DNA from: Piromyces finnis
Taxonomy: Eukaryota > Neocallimastigomycota > Neocallimastigomycetes > Neocallimastigales > Neocallimastigaceae
Length of the DNA stretch: 64,000 nucleotides
Direction of reading: 5' to 3'
Assembly: GCA_002104945.1 (NCBI GenBank)
Contig: MCFH01000045.1
Coordinates: 1-64,000, forward strand
The notes under the pieces were generated by a model. The model saw only the letters and a program-made list of their open reading frames with translations, made no database searches and had not been told where the DNA came from. Below, piece by piece: positions 1-13,600 of this stretch. Within the stretch, counting starts at the first letter, position 1. The number at the start of each line of letters is the position of its first letter. A program made the translations under genes and the position numbers.

Positions 1-2994
1 ATATAACATAAAAATCAGATATATTCTTTGTTTGTTCAAAAAGTTTACATTGATTTAATGCTTTAATTAATTGATCTGTTGTAAAATAAATTTCTCTTTC
101 TGTGCCTATATACAATATAGAGGAATTTATATCTATTATTGTAATTTAAAAATTAGAAAATAATATAGCATTTATAATTAAAATTAATATATATTAGTTC
201 TTACCCATAGTATGTTTTACAGTATTATTATTATAATTATCAATTATAATTGGTAATGCTGATAAATAATACTTTGTATGAAAACATGGAACTTTATTTG
301 AGATATGGACCCAATTAAAAATAAATAAATCATTTTGTTCTAAGAAATAGCAATTTATATCAGGTAATTCAACAATTTCTTTTTAAAATAATATCAAATT
401 CAATATTCAATACATAAAATTATTAATAAAATATATCAAACAAATAATATAAAGGATAAGAAAGAATAATAAATAAATAAACAATACTATTAATAATAAT
501 AAATTACCACATGGTTCAGTTTTTACAATAACTTCTGGAAAATGATATCTTTCATAATCATTAAATTTTGTATATGAATATAATCTAACTCTATAATTTG
601 TATCAGGATGTAATTGTGTTATATATTTATCATCATATATTACTTTGTTTATGTGACATTTGGTTTCGTTTCCTTTATATACAATTTGCATTCCTTCAAG
701 TGATTCTAAATCTTGTGTTAATTTTGCTATTTCTACACAATAGTTTCGCTTCATAAAAAAATCTTAATTTATTAATTAGTTATTAAATAAATTATTTAAT
801 ATTTTATTTTTTATATTATAAATCAAAATAATTTCTTATATTTTAATAATATTTTTTATATATTAATTACTTTGTATTATACTTGGTTCTTTCCATACTA
901 ACTCAAAGGAAGAACAATTAACATTAAAAGGAATAGGATTTGATGGAGATGGTGGGGCTCCTATAATAATAATAAAGATAAAATATTAATTAATAAACAT
1001 ATATATAAATATATATATATATATATATGTTGAATAATAATTACCAATTTCACATATTAAAAAAGACTTGTTTATGACAATTTCATCGTCATCATCATTA
1101 TACATTGCACCTCTAATTATTCCTAATAGGTTTTCATACTTTCATTAAAAAAAAAAAAATTAATTATTATTTAAAACTTTATCACTTTAATAAATTTATT
1201 TATATTACAATAAATGTTGAGGGACCAGATAATGGAATGATTTCATCTGAATCATCAGTAATTAAAACTTTTTCAATTTCCATTGATTCTATTGTTAAAG
1301 TTATAATATTATCTTTAATAAGTTATTTATTTTATTTTTCAATAAAATATAATATTTAAAGTTTACCAATATTTATTGAAGTTAAATCATCTATAATTTT
1401 TGAGTTTTTTATAATGTTTTCATGAATATTTATATAAGAGTCTTTATCTAATTTTCCGGTAACTTGTTTATCTGAGTCATCACTTTTTTAAGAATATATA
1501 TTTAAAACAATTTTTAATATCATTATTAATAAATATTGTAAATAATGTTATTTATTGTTCATTAAATTTATTATATTAAATAAACTGTTGAATTTACATT
1601 TGAAATCCTCCAAATAAAAATAAATCATCATGTGTTAAAATCATTGAATGATTTGCTCTACTAGTTAGAATATTACCATTAGTACTATGCCACTTAACAT
1701 TTACTACATTTTTTTTTTCATTTATAATAAAGATAGATAATAACAAGAATAATTTATTATTAATTATTATTATATTATTATTATTATTATTTTTTTTTTT
1801 TTTTTTTTTTTTTTTGGAATTAATTTGTTTTTTTTTTAATTTCTTTAAATTATAATAAAATAAAATTAATTGAATGTAAATTATTAATATATTAGTACCT
1901 AAATCCAACCAATATATATCTTCTGATGTTGCATATTTTGAATTTTCTTTTATTAATCCACCTACAACTATAATGAATTTCCCCCATAATGTTGTTGTAT
2001 GTAATTCAATTGGAGGTGGAATTTCACCAGATGAATTTATTTCTTCCCATTCCAATTTAATAATATTAAACATCCACAAATCATTTTTAAATTTACCACT
2101 TTCTGTGACACCACCAAATAATATTAAATGTGGAAATGGAGTAGGTATATAAGTTATTGTTGCACCTACTCTTGGCTGTGGCATACTAACATTAGATTTA
2201 TCAATGTTTACTTCAAGTAATGTTTTATTAGGTATTGAAAATCGGAATAACTAAACCAACATTTTATATATATTTATAATTGAATTGTCAATAAATTGAC
2301 GATGATAATATATATAATTATTGAATATTTAATAAATATAAAATAATAATAAATAAAATTTTATATGTATATACATTTTAAAAAAAAAAAAAAAAAAAAC
2401 ATTTATTTACTTTCAATATTTATGTCAAATAATTACAAAATTATTTAGATATATATTACCTTATTACTAAATTTAGCCCTTCTTCTACTTTCTACTATTC
2501 CTCCAAAAATAAATATACTTTTATTAACTTCTTCAGAAATTGCATAGTGTGATATTGGTTTACTTAAATTATATTCATTATTTTTTAGTATTTGAAAAGG
2601 TCTAACCAATTTGGCATCTTTATATGGATTGACAATGATATTAATAGTAGTAATTTCAAAAAAAAAAAAGGGGAGAAATTGTTAAATATTGATTAGCTTA
2701 ATTAAAAGTTTATATATATATTAAAAACAAAATTGAACAATAATTGAAAATATACAAAATCTATTAGAATATTATTATAGCTTTAGTTATCAAATTACCT
2801 ATTGAAAATTCATAAACTTTTGATTTTGACAAATCTCCAAATATTAATATTTTTGGTTTATCAAATGATTCTTTACACAATACTGTAGAATTAATTTGAA
2901 AAATTGACATATTTTTTGGAATAGAATTATCTTGAAAATATTCTACGTTATTACAAATAGCAGAATATCGTGGATTGTCATCTTTTTTTTTCAT
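1..2994 (-). CDS. Kelch-repeat / fibronectin type III protein, HCF-like (3' end outside window)
   Basis: Multi-exon gene running off the left edge. From the N-terminus: a Kelch blade (2764-2994, KILIFGDLSKSKVYEF), another at about 2461-2640 (SIFIFGGIVESRRRAKF), then two or three at about 1895-2255 (HLILFGGVTESGKFKNDLW; KFIIVVGGL) and 1594-1715 (DDLFLFGGF). Acidic linker exons follow at about 1040-1300 and 1380-1490. A fibronectin type III-like region starts at about 960 (PPSPSNPIPFNVNCSS, then ELVWKEPS) and continues at 490-754 (LHPDTNYRVRLYSYTKF), with more beta-rich sequence at 190-375 and 1-120. Kelch propeller plus C-terminal FN3 is the architecture of host cell factor HCF-1, a chromatin cofactor; that assignment rests on architecture only. 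The start at 2994 is the first Met of the exon; an upstream exon cannot be excluded, because a GTAAG sits just above it. Confidence 0.6.
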
Positions 2995-3059
2995 TTCCCT
3001 TACAATTTATATTATAATTTCAAAAAGAAGTATATAGTTTATACTAATAAAATCATTTA

Positions 3060-3101
3060 CTTCAAAATATTAATTTGATAATTGTCAAAAATAATTTGAA
3101 T

Positions 3102-3138
<37 letters not shown>

Positions 3139-3479
3139 CTTATTTATGTGTAACTTTATGTAAATAATAAATTAAATTATAATTTTGAAAACATACATTA
3201 ATCAAAAAATTTATTCAAATTACAAATTTATATTTTATTTTCAAACAGAAAAAAAATATTAAAAACATATAAAAGTTATCTTTAAATAAATAAAAAAGAA
3301 TTATAAAAAAATAAATTTGTTTATATTATAAAGTGATGCTTTTATTTAATATTATTTTTATTTATTTATTTATTTATTTTTATTATGTTGCATATTAAAT
3401 TTCTATTGTATATTTATTTATCTTTTTTTTTTTTTTTTTTTTTTTTTTTCATTATTATTAAAAAAATTAAATATTAAAT
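3060..3479. other. AT-rich intergenic stretch
   Basis: Separates the Kelch/FN3 gene from the PDI gene. It holds two long T tracts (about 3107-3134 and 3423-3450), a short TTTA run near 3358-3380 and no coding signal. It is the likely 3' UTR of the PDI gene plus the upstream region of the Kelch gene. Confidence 0.6.
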
Positions 3480-5549
3480 TTAAAGTTCATCCTTGGCATT
3501 TTCTTCAGTCTTCTTGAACATATTTAAAATATTAATTCTTCTTGTAAAGTCATCAATCTTTTCTGATGAAAGACTTTTACCTTTAACGATCTTGGTTAAT
3601 CTAGCTATTTCTTTTTCAACATAATCCTTTTTATCATTAATTTTGTTCATAACTTTAACATAGTATTTTGGATATTTACAGTCAATAGATTCTGCAATCT
3701 TGGAAGCTTCTTCAATAATATTAGCACTTTCTTCTTCAGAATCAGCATTAATGAATTTTTTAGCAAGTTCATCTAATTCATTATTTCTACCAGCCTATTA
3801 ATTAAAAGAAAAAATAAAAATAAAAATAAAAATATATATATTTAAGTTAAGATATCATATTTTTACATACATTTTTTAATTTTTTGATTTTTTTAATAAA
3901 TATTTAAAGAAAATAATTAATAAAATCAAATGTTTACATTTTCATTTAAACCACCACCAACAACACGGTTAGTATTACACTTGCCATTAAGGAAATCAAT
4001 GAAATCCTATAAAAATATAAAAATACAAAATATTACATTATTGTAACTACCAAAAAAATTATGCTAAAATTTATATTTATTCAAATCATACTTGTTCATC
4101 ACGACCACCATCATAGATTTCTGGTTCATAATCTTCCTTAGATTTTTCTTTAGCATCAAAGAAAACAAGATGCTTTTATTTGATTGATTTTAAATATATT
4201 AATATATATATATATAATCAGTAAATAAACTTTAATAGATTAATTTTATAATATTTAATGGTTTAATTATACTTACTGGATAACCTTTAACCATATACCT
4301 ATTAATTTTTTAAATTATTTATTGTTATTAAAAAAATTTAATATATATTAAATTAAGGAATAAAAAAAAGTTATATAGAATAATTAATAATTATTTACTT
4401 TTCGGCTAAAACAGTGTTTTCAGTAGCATCAATTTTAGTGATAACAACCTATATATTTATAATAATATTATTAACATTTAATTAAAAATCAAGAAATACA
4501 TCTTCATTATTTTAAGCATTGTCCTTTCAATTTTCTAATATTACTTTTTTATCATTAAGATAATCAGTAGCAACTTTTTCGTAAACAGGGTGTAAGGCCT
4601 TACAATGACCACACCATGGAGCATAGAATAAAACTAATACATTAGTATCTTTAGCGAAAACAACATCATCAAAATTACCAGAATTAAGGACAACAATATC
4701 ACTGTGGACTTTTGGAATCTTAGCCTTTATGCCTATTATACATATAATATTTATTTATATATTTATTTATATATATAAATAAATTTCTTAATAACTCTAA
4801 AAAAAAAAAAAATGTATAAATGAATAATATATTTTAATTTATTTTACCAGTTTCATGTTCAAGGAAATCAACAAAGGCTTCAAGAGAACGATCATTAGTG
4901 TAGTCAATTGGTGTAGTGGTTTTAGCAGGGAAGAGTTTGATCGTCTTTATTAAAAAATAAATGTTAAATTATTTATTAATAAAATAAAATTAAAATTAAA
5001 ATTATAATTAATATGAATAATTAAGTTATATTATATATTACTATTATTATTTATTTATAATAATTGTAAACTTACTGGAAATCCTTTAATGTCATATTTT
5101 CTAGCGATATCTTTTTCTTCATCAGCATTAAGTTCAGCAATAATAATCTTATCATTGTCTTTTTCATAAGCAGCAGCTAATTCTTCATAAACTGGAGCTA
5201 ATCTCTATTATAATTTATTTATTTATTTATAAATAATTAAAAATAAACATTTCAAATCCAAATAATTTAAAATTTTCTTACCTTACAATGACCACACCAT
5301 GGAGCATAGAATTTAACTAAAACATGTTTATCTTGTCCAATTACCTTTATTTTAATAATATTTATATTTAAAATTAATTATTTTTCTCTTTTTATAAAAA
5401 ATAATGTTATATAGTTTTCAATTCTATAAATGAATGATAAATCAAACGCTTACTTTATTGAAATTTTTTTTGTTAAGAACTTCAACTTTTGCATTAGCAA
5501 ATGCCACTATTAAAGTTATTACAAGAAAGAATAAATTAAGAAATTTCAT
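3480..5549 (-). CDS. ER protein disulfide isomerase with two thioredoxin domains and a C-terminal D domain, KDEL
   Basis: Forms and reshuffles disulfides in secreted proteins in the ER lumen. About ten small exons. Exon 1 (about 5455-5549) encodes a signal peptide ([20 protein letters not shown]). Two thioredoxin a-type domains each carry the active site APWCGHCK: one near 5290-5320 and the other near 4605-4625. Each is followed by the expected YDIKGFP or YMVKGYP segment with the cis-Pro (about 5076 and 4280). The last exon (3480-3795) is a helical, Lys/Glu-rich ERp29-like D domain that ends AKDEL before TAA, an ER retention signal. The layout a-a'-D matches fungal ERp38/TigA-type PDIs rather than the four-domain PDI1. 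It lies next to genes for Cys-rich secreted enzymes, which are plausible clients, although PDI serves the whole secretome. Confidence 0.93.
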
Positions 5550-6169
5550 TTTCTTTAAAAATATTTTTTAAAATTTATATTTATTATATTCAAGATTTTT
5601 TTTTTTTTTTTTTTTTTTATTTTATTTTTAATAAAGAAAAATTGTTTTATAAAAAAATTATTTTTTTTTTTAATTTAAGAAATTAATATTTAAATTAATT
5701 TTTAAAAAAATAATTTATTTTTATTAGAAAAAAAAGCTCTAATTCAGATAGATAGCTTATAATATTAACAATATATGTATAAATTATATATATGCTTTTA
5801 ATAGCAAAAGTTAAATTTTAAAAATGAGTGATTTTTTGAAATATTCCATTAAAATATCAAATAAAAATAGAAACTTCGCACTTTACAATATTTTGCAAAT
5901 TTATTTATTTATTTTATTACTTTACAAAATTTTAAATTAATTTTATTTGTTTTAATTAAATGATTTCTTATATGTCAAATATAAGAAATAGTTCAAGAGT
6001 AAATACTTGAAAATATATACATTTATAAAGTACATGTTTTTTCCTTTTTTTTTTTTTTTTTTTTTTTAATATTCAATAATTTAATAATTTTATTATTTTA
6101 ACATTATTGAATTTTTCAAATAGCATGCATAATTAAAGATATAGATAATTTTTATGTTATTAACAATAT
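5550..6169. other. AT-rich intergenic stretch between PDI and esterase genes
   Basis: No coding potential seen. It holds A/T tracts (for example about 5596-5620 and 6043-6068), the promoter side of the PDI gene and the 3' flank of the CE12 gene. Confidence 0.6.
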
Positions 6170-6936
6170 ATATTTGTTTATTTTATTATAAAATTAATAT
6201 TTGCATTGGTTATTAACAGCATTTCCCTTGTTGTTTAAGACAGCAATTAAATCTTGAATCTTAACACACTTAATACCAGTAACAATCATTTGTGCATTGA
6301 AATCTGCTGCAACTGGTGAAGTATGCTTGTAATCTGTTGGGAACCAGTTGTTACTTTTAATGTAGTTTTCACCAAGTTCTTCCCATTTACGAGCAATAAG
6401 ACTGTAAAGATCAATGTATGGAATATTCATTTCATTGGCAACTAATTTCATATAACCTTGGAAACGGCTACCTTCACCAACCTTACCATCAGTAAAGGAG
6501 AAGTTTGGAGTGTAGGATAAAAGAACTGGCTTGGCACCCTTGTTAATAACTTGGTTACACATTTGACGAATGTACCATGGGAAAGTGTGTACAACTTCTT
6601 GTTGACCATTACTTCTAGTAACAGTAACAGTTTCATCACCTTCTCCTCCATTTGAACCCTTTTCAGAAGCATTGTGTGGACCACCAACATCATTATGACC
6701 AAATTGAATAAAGACGTAATCATTTCTTGAAACACCTGCAATTAATGAATTCCATCTACCATCACGCCAGAATGTTCTTGCACTTTGACCAGACTTTGCT
6801 TGGTTGTTGACATTACAAGTGACATAATCTCTGAAATATTTACCCCAACCATTAGTTTTTCCATTATTGGCACCATATTCATCAGCAGTTGAATCACCAG
6901 CAATAAAGATGGTTCCTGGCTTGACAACTGGTTGTG
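6170..6936 (-). repeat. Left arm of a 767-bp inverted repeat (CE12 module)
   Basis: Reverse complement matches 13117-13883 over the full length I checked, from the end of the linker (QPVVKPG) through the stop codon and 24 bases beyond it. Identity stops abruptly at both ends: position 6937 differs from its partner at 13116 and position 6169 from 13884. No gap was needed. Confidence 0.92.
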
Positions 6937-7701
6937 TAGGAATTTGAGCTTGAGTTGTAGTAGTGGTACGCTTAATTGTTGTAGTTGCTGTACCGGCTGT
7001 TCTTACTCTTGATGTGGTAATTGTAGTACCAGGAATACATTGAGAAAACCTTTTCAATTTAAAATACATTAACCATTTTTATATATTATTACTATATATA
7101 TTACCATATAAATTATATCAATATTATAATTTTACCATTGAGTGTAGTATTTACAATAATAACCACTAACGCAGCAATTTTCGCCATTGAAATTTGATCT
7201 TTTTATAAATAATTGAATATTAATTAAAACATTAATTTATCATAAATTAATATAGATTAATTTTTAAAATACTGTATAATTCTTATTTCTATTTTCATTT
7301 TATTTTTATTTTATTAATTTTTTCAGTGCTATTAAAAATTTAAATCATTAAACTAAATAATTTTTTCAATTTTTAAACAAATAATATTACTGTTATGTAT
7401 ATATAAAATAGAATTTTTAATTTTAAAACAAATAATTACTATCAAAATATATAATCATTAAATTGTATATTTTTTAAAAATTCAATTGAAGTATTCTTTT
7501 AAAGCTTTTTTCATTTATTTACTGTTATTATTAGATTAATGATAGATTTATTTAAAGATTTTTATATTTTAATTATAACGGATATAATTTTTTATTCTTT
7601 TTGGTAAATTACCCTCCACATTGGCCCCATGCAGCTTGACAAGCTGCATTAGCAAGTCCAAATAGTGTTATGAAACTTAATAAAAAGCCTTTAACTTCCA
7701 T
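6194..7701 (-). CDS. Secreted CBM1-CE12 rhamnogalacturonan acetylesterase
   Basis: Predicted to deacetylate rhamnogalacturonan-I outside the cell. Three exons: 7613-7701, 7136-7198 and 6194-7049, giving 335 aa. Exon 1 encodes a signal peptide ending about FGLANA and the first half of a CBM1 (WGQCGG). The module continues across two introns (NGENCCVSGYYCKYYTQW, then FSQC). A Thr/Arg-rich linker follows. The SGNH/GDSL hydrolase has the nucleophile motif GDSTADEYG (about residue 102), FGHND (about 169) and the Asp/His motif DYKHTSP (about 291), as in family CE12. The start is fixed by the signal peptide. Its last 743 coding bases plus 24 bases of 3' flank are identical, as read, to the end of the PL4 fusion gene on the other strand. 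Confidence 0.92.
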
Positions 7702-7998
7702 TATATATTTTATTTACTTAATGTTGTATATATATTTTACATAAAAATATATATATATATTTTTAATTTTTATTTAATCTATAAATAAAAATTATTTTCT
7801 TTTTACTTTTAAAAAAAAGATTTAATAAAACTTTTTTTAAAAAAATTATTTATTACAAACGATATTTATTAATATTTATATTTACTTTAATATAGATAAA
7901 AAAAATATCATTTCATTATATATATTATTCTAATATTATAATAAATACAAAAATATTTATTTTACCTATTATAATTTGTACTTAATCATATAAAGTAT

Positions 7999-8061
7999 TA
8001 CACTCAATATAATATTTAATAATGATAATTTGTGTAACAATAAGTATCTCCCATATTACCT
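7999..8061 (-). pseudogene. Relic of a CBM1 second exon
   Basis: Read on the minus strand, the segment aligns with the CBM1 exon at 7136-7198: an acceptor-like T-tract/AG, then MGDTYC in place of NGENCC, TTATCATTATTAAA in place of the GYYCK codons, and a degraded end. One stop interrupts it and one of the paired cysteines is lost. Similarity is roughly 60 percent by eye, so decay from a former CBM1 gene is an inference. Confidence 0.4.
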
Positions 8062-10472
8062 AAAAAAAAATTAATTAAAAGATGAACAAATAGTTGATAG
8101 TTGAATGATTGTATTATAAAAAATTTTTTTTGTTCTTTATCAACTATTTATATAACTTTCAACTATTTATTTGTTATATAAACTTTACATAACTTTCTAA
8201 GTAATATCTTTTATTTCCTAATAATCAAATTTGTATAAATTTAATAATATTTTAAATTGTTAATAATATATAGAAACATAAATTAAATTTTATGAAAAAA
8301 ATATTCGCATAACCAAAGATTATGTTAATAAAAATAAAATTTTTTTCCTTTTATATTTATCTATTCACTCTTTAAAAATTGTTTCAATCTTTTATTTACA
8401 TATATGTATTAAAAAATGTCCCATATAGACTAAATTATTCCATTAATTTAAACTTTTATAATATATTTTTACATTTTTATAATAATTAATAATGATAATG
8501 GAATTAAATATATGGCTTCTTTTTTTTTTTTACTACAATATCTAATTCTACATAATTTATATATTATAAATATATTATAAATATAAGCATAATTATTAAT
8601 ATGAAAAAATAATTTATTAAGAAGATTTAAAATAAAAATTTTATTATAAATATAGTTTAAATGTAAACTTTAATATTAATAAAAAATTCATTTATTTATT
8701 CTTGATAATATTAAAATATAATAATAAAAATTCCTTTTTTCATTATTAACTTTTAATTTAAAAAACTAATTAGTTTTTAATTTATTTACCACAAACAGAC
8801 TTAATTTAATTTTCAGTTCTATATTATTAAAATCGTGTGTTTTGAATTTCATGGACAGAATTGTAAATTAGTCATATTTATAATAAATAATGATTGAAAT
8901 AACTTATAATCTAATATATATTTATTATTAAAAAATATCAATACTAATATTATTTGCTTATTTTTATAATAAATATTGAAAAATATAATCTGAAGATATA
9001 ATAATTTTTATTATTATAACAAATTGACTGATATTTAAATAATTAATTTATGAATATAAATAGGATTTAAATAAAATGTTATATATGAGATTTATAACAA
9101 TATTTAATTAATGATTTATTGCATATAAATTATGATTTGTTCTATAAAAACTATCATTTCTTAAAGATTAAAATATATATTAAATCGAGTTATTCAAAGT
9201 AATCAAATAAAATATGGAATAATATACATAATTTAAATCAAAAAATCTTTTATTCTAAAATAATAATAAAGGTAGTAATAATAATAAATTTTTATTATGA
9301 ATGCTAATAAAAATAACTATTTTATTTAATAATAAGAAAAAAAATTAGAAATAATGATGATACTTTATTACTATTCATAATAATTAAGGTATATATGTAT
9401 ACTATATTATAATTATAAATTGTAAGTTTACAATGGGATAATTTCCTTTGTCATTTTTAATTTTCAATATTTAAATTTTTTAATTTAGAGAAAAATTAGT
9501 AAAAAGGAGACTAAATATAACTTTAATGAATTAAAAACTTTATATTATAATATTTATATAAATAATTTAATTTTGATATAGATTATTATTCTATTTAGGT
9601 TATTGTTTTAATGTAATTCAAATAATATTTAATAACTTATGGATAATTGATTTTAATTAATAATATTTTCCATTAAATCTTATTAAACTTTTGAAGAATA
9701 ACCTCCGAAAATTTTAATTATTGTAAATAAATAATTCAAAGTATTATTATTTTAATTAATTATAAGATTTACTTTTACATTAATGAAGATCAATAAAGTT
9801 GACTAATTATTAAATGATATTATTAAGAAGAAAAAATTATTTATATACATTATTACTATATTAATATTATTTCTGTTATTTAATAAAAAGTTGGATAATA
9901 AAAATATTGAAAATAGTAATAAAATATGTTAATATTCAATAAACTATTATTAAAAATTTAAAGTTTTATTTACCACATTACCGTAAAAATCTATTTATAG
10001 AAAGGAAAATTTTAAATAATTATATTTATATAAAAGAAATAACTATTAATTTTTAATATATATTGTTAATATTTAAAATTATAATAATTAATGAATTGAT
10101 TAAAATTTTAATAACATGGGATTATATACAATTATACACACAATTATATACAATTATATACAATTATTATTCAATTATATTAAATGGGATGAATTTATTT
10201 ATATATATGAATATTTATTATTTTAATTTAAATAATTTTCTTTTAAATATAATCTATATTGTGATTAATATTATTCCTAATTAGTATCTATATTATATTA
10301 TAATATTCATAAAATAATATGAAATAAAATTCAATGTTTAATATAGCACAGGATTACACAATTAAAAAATAAAGATTAAAAATAATCAAGTTAATTTGAA
10401 AAATTGAATAAAAAATTTTGATATTATAATTAATTGAATAATTAAATTAATAGTATGATATATTATAAAAAT

Positions 10473-10496
10473 AAGGCGCTCTTGTGTGTAACACAT
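10473..10496. promoter_or_regulatory. Candidate upstream element with palindrome TGTGTAACACA
   Basis: A GC-richer island (GGCGCTCTTG, then the palindrome at 10485-10495) in otherwise almost pure A/T DNA, about 185 bp upstream of the PL4 fusion gene start. This is what a transcription-factor site would look like here, but no factor is recognised. Confidence 0.25.
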
Positions 10497-10678
10497 AAAA
10501 ACTCTAATTTATATTATAATTGTAAAAACAAAAATTTATATAAAAATAAAACAAATCCTCTTTTTTTTTTTATTAAGTTTTAACAAAAATTTTTTATTAA
10601 TATATCAATAACTAAAAAGAATTAATAAATTTGTTTTAAATTTAATAAAAAATTATATTGTTAATCAATTTCAAAAAA

Positions 10679-13600
10679 ATGAAATTGTATATATTTACGG
10701 TATTATTTACATATATATCGGCAGTATTTGCTGCTGTTTCTCTTACTGATAATGGAAGTTCATACATATTAAGAAATGAGTAAGTTTATATACAAAAATT
10801 TAAATATGAACTTATCCAGTAAATAAATTAACAAATTATAAATTTAAAATTATATATAAAGTTATGCCATTGTTACAATTGCAAAGAATTCCGGTTATAT
10901 TACTTCCTTAAAATTAAATGGAAATAATCAAGAATTTTTAAATAGATCTTATATTGATGCTAACGGTGGAAAAGTTTATTGTAAATATTACATTAGAAGA
11001 TAAAACAATTGATAATTTATTATATAAATATCTACATTTTAATAATATATAAAAGGTATAATATTAAAATTAAAATTTTTAACATTTAAAACATTATTAT
11101 TTAAAAAATAAAGTTTCACCACAAAGTAGCAAAGTAATAAAAAATACATCCTCACATGTAGAAGTTGCTTTCTATGATAATTATAATTCTAATTCAAAAT
11201 TAGGACTTGATTGGTATATTTTGAAATATTTAAAATATATATTTTTTTAAAAGTAATAAATTTTAATAAAAGTTTTTATTATTAAATAAATAGGGAAGTT
11301 AGATACACTATGCTCTCTGATACAAGAGGTGTTTACTATTCATTAACTAATACTCACAAAACAAATTACCCAGAAACATCATATAGTGAAATTCGTTTAG
11401 TACTCAGATTAAAGGCAGATATTTTCAATCACTTACAAGTTGAAGATGATGTATACCGTGATATGCCAAGCGCTGCTGATCAAAACAAATGTGTTGAAAT
11501 GGGACCAAAAGAAGCTTGCCAATTACCAAACGGAGAAGTTATTCACAAATATGATTGGTCTGTTGATATGTTAAAACATCATATTCATGGTTTCTCCAGT
11601 AAATCAACTGGTTTAGGTTGTTGGTTTGTTATTCCATCATTAGAATGGAAGAATGGTGGTGCATACAACCGTGATCTTTCTTGTCACCAAGGTGGTAGTG
11701 ATTCATTACAAATTATGTACATGAATGGTTCCCACTATGGTGGTGGTGATGCTACCATTAAAAGTGGTGAATATTTCCAAAAGGTTTATGGTCCATTCTT
11801 AATTTACTTAAATAAGGCTAGTTCAGTTGAAGCTTCTTGGAACGATGCTAAAAACATGCTTAATACTGAAGGTAGAAAATGGCCATACTCTTTCGTTTCA
11901 CAACCAGGATATGTTAAGGAACGTGGAAAGGTTACAGGTACTTTAGCTATTAATAATCCATTAACTAATACTCGTTTACCACTTGAAGATGCTGTTGTTA
12001 CTTTAGTTCAACCACAATCAGCAACCGAACCAATTCCAAACCAACAATGGCGTCATATGTCATTCTGGACTCACAGTTTATCTGGTGCTACACCAAACTT
12101 TGTAATTTACAACGTTATTCCAGGTACATATGAATTACATGCTTGGGCAAAGGGTGTTGTTGGTGAATTTGTTTTAGATAAGTTAGTTACCGTTAAAGCT
12201 GGTGAAGTTGTTAATCTTGGAAAGTTTACATTTGTTGAAAATCGTATTGCTCCAATAGTTTGGGAAATTGGTATACCAGATCGTACTGCAATGGAATATA
12301 AACATGGTAATCATTTTAACCAATGGGGTCTTTACCATAAATTTAAGACTGAATTCCCAAACAGTGTTAACTATTATGTTGGTAAATCTAATTATGCTAC
12401 TGATTGGAATTACTGTCACGTTTCAATTCAAGGTGCAGATGGTAAATATATGCAATCTCCATGGAATATTTACTTCAACTTAAATAAAATACCAACAGGA
12501 ACATCTGTTTTACGTATTTCCATTGCTGCTTCTTCATATTCTGCTCTTTCTGTTGCCTTAAACGATGGTAAAGCAACTGCTGAAGTTAAAGATTTAGTTG
12601 ATGATGCTTGTATTCGTCGTGATGGTATTCGTGGTATTTATCGTGAATTAGAATTTAAATTTGAACCATCTGCCTTTAAGATTGGTGAAAACAAATTTAC
12701 TTTATACAGTAGAAAAACCGGTGGATACAACACTTATTACCAATTTGATGGTATTATGTACGATCACATTCGTCTTGAAGCTCCAGGTGTAACTGAAAAT
12801 TCTTCTAACGCTGCTAACAATAATCAACAAGTTACCACTACTATTGTTAGAACAACCACAAATGTTGTAACAGCTACCACAAATTCAAACAATGCCTCAG
12901 CTACTAACTCAAATAATAACAATGGATCATGTAATAAATTATTCTGGCAATGTGGTGGAATTAACTGGAAGGGATCTACAACTTGTTGTGAAGGAACATG
13001 TCAAAAGTATAATGAATACTTTTCTCAATGTGTTTCAAATGGTAGCAGTAACAGCAATACTAACACCAACAATAATAATAACAACAATAATAATAATCAA
13101 TCTTCACAACAAGCCTCACAACCAGTTGTCAAGCCAGGAACCATCTTTATTGCTGGTGATTCAACTGCTGATGAATATGGTGCCAATAATGGAAAAACTA
13201 ATGGTTGGGGTAAATATTTCAGAGATTATGTCACTTGTAATGTCAACAACCAAGCAAAGTCTGGTCAAAGTGCAAGAACATTCTGGCGTGATGGTAGATG
13301 GAATTCATTAATTGCAGGTGTTTCAAGAAATGATTACGTCTTTATTCAATTTGGTCATAATGATGTTGGTGGTCCACACAATGCTTCTGAAAAGGGTTCA
13401 AATGGAGGAGAAGGTGATGAAACTGTTACTGTTACTAGAAGTAATGGTCAACAAGAAGTTGTACACACTTTCCCATGGTACATTCGTCAAATGTGTAACC
13501 AAGTTATTAACAAGGGTGCCAAGCCAGTTCTTTTATCCTACACTCCAAACTTCTCCTTTACTGATGGTAAGGTTGGTGAAGGTAGCCGTTTCCAAGGTTA

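Larger units (their letters stand above)
7702..10678. other. AT-rich region between the divergent CE12 and PL4 genes
   Basis: Nearly 3 kb with no supportable intact gene. It must hold the promoters of both divergent genes. It contains a decayed CBM1-like exon (about 7999-8061), an imperfect inverted repeat built on AATAGTTGA and TCAACTATT (about 8083-8176), and a GC-richer palindromic site near 10473-10496. The 73-codon reading frame at 10063-10284 is Ile/Asn/Tyr-only and looks like chance. Confidence 0.55.

Noticed and set aside
7573-7640. Possible frameshift in the first CE12 gene because the CBM1 is split over distant exons
   Set aside because: GT..AG introns join QCGG to the next exon in phase, and the second CE12 gene has the same exon plan.
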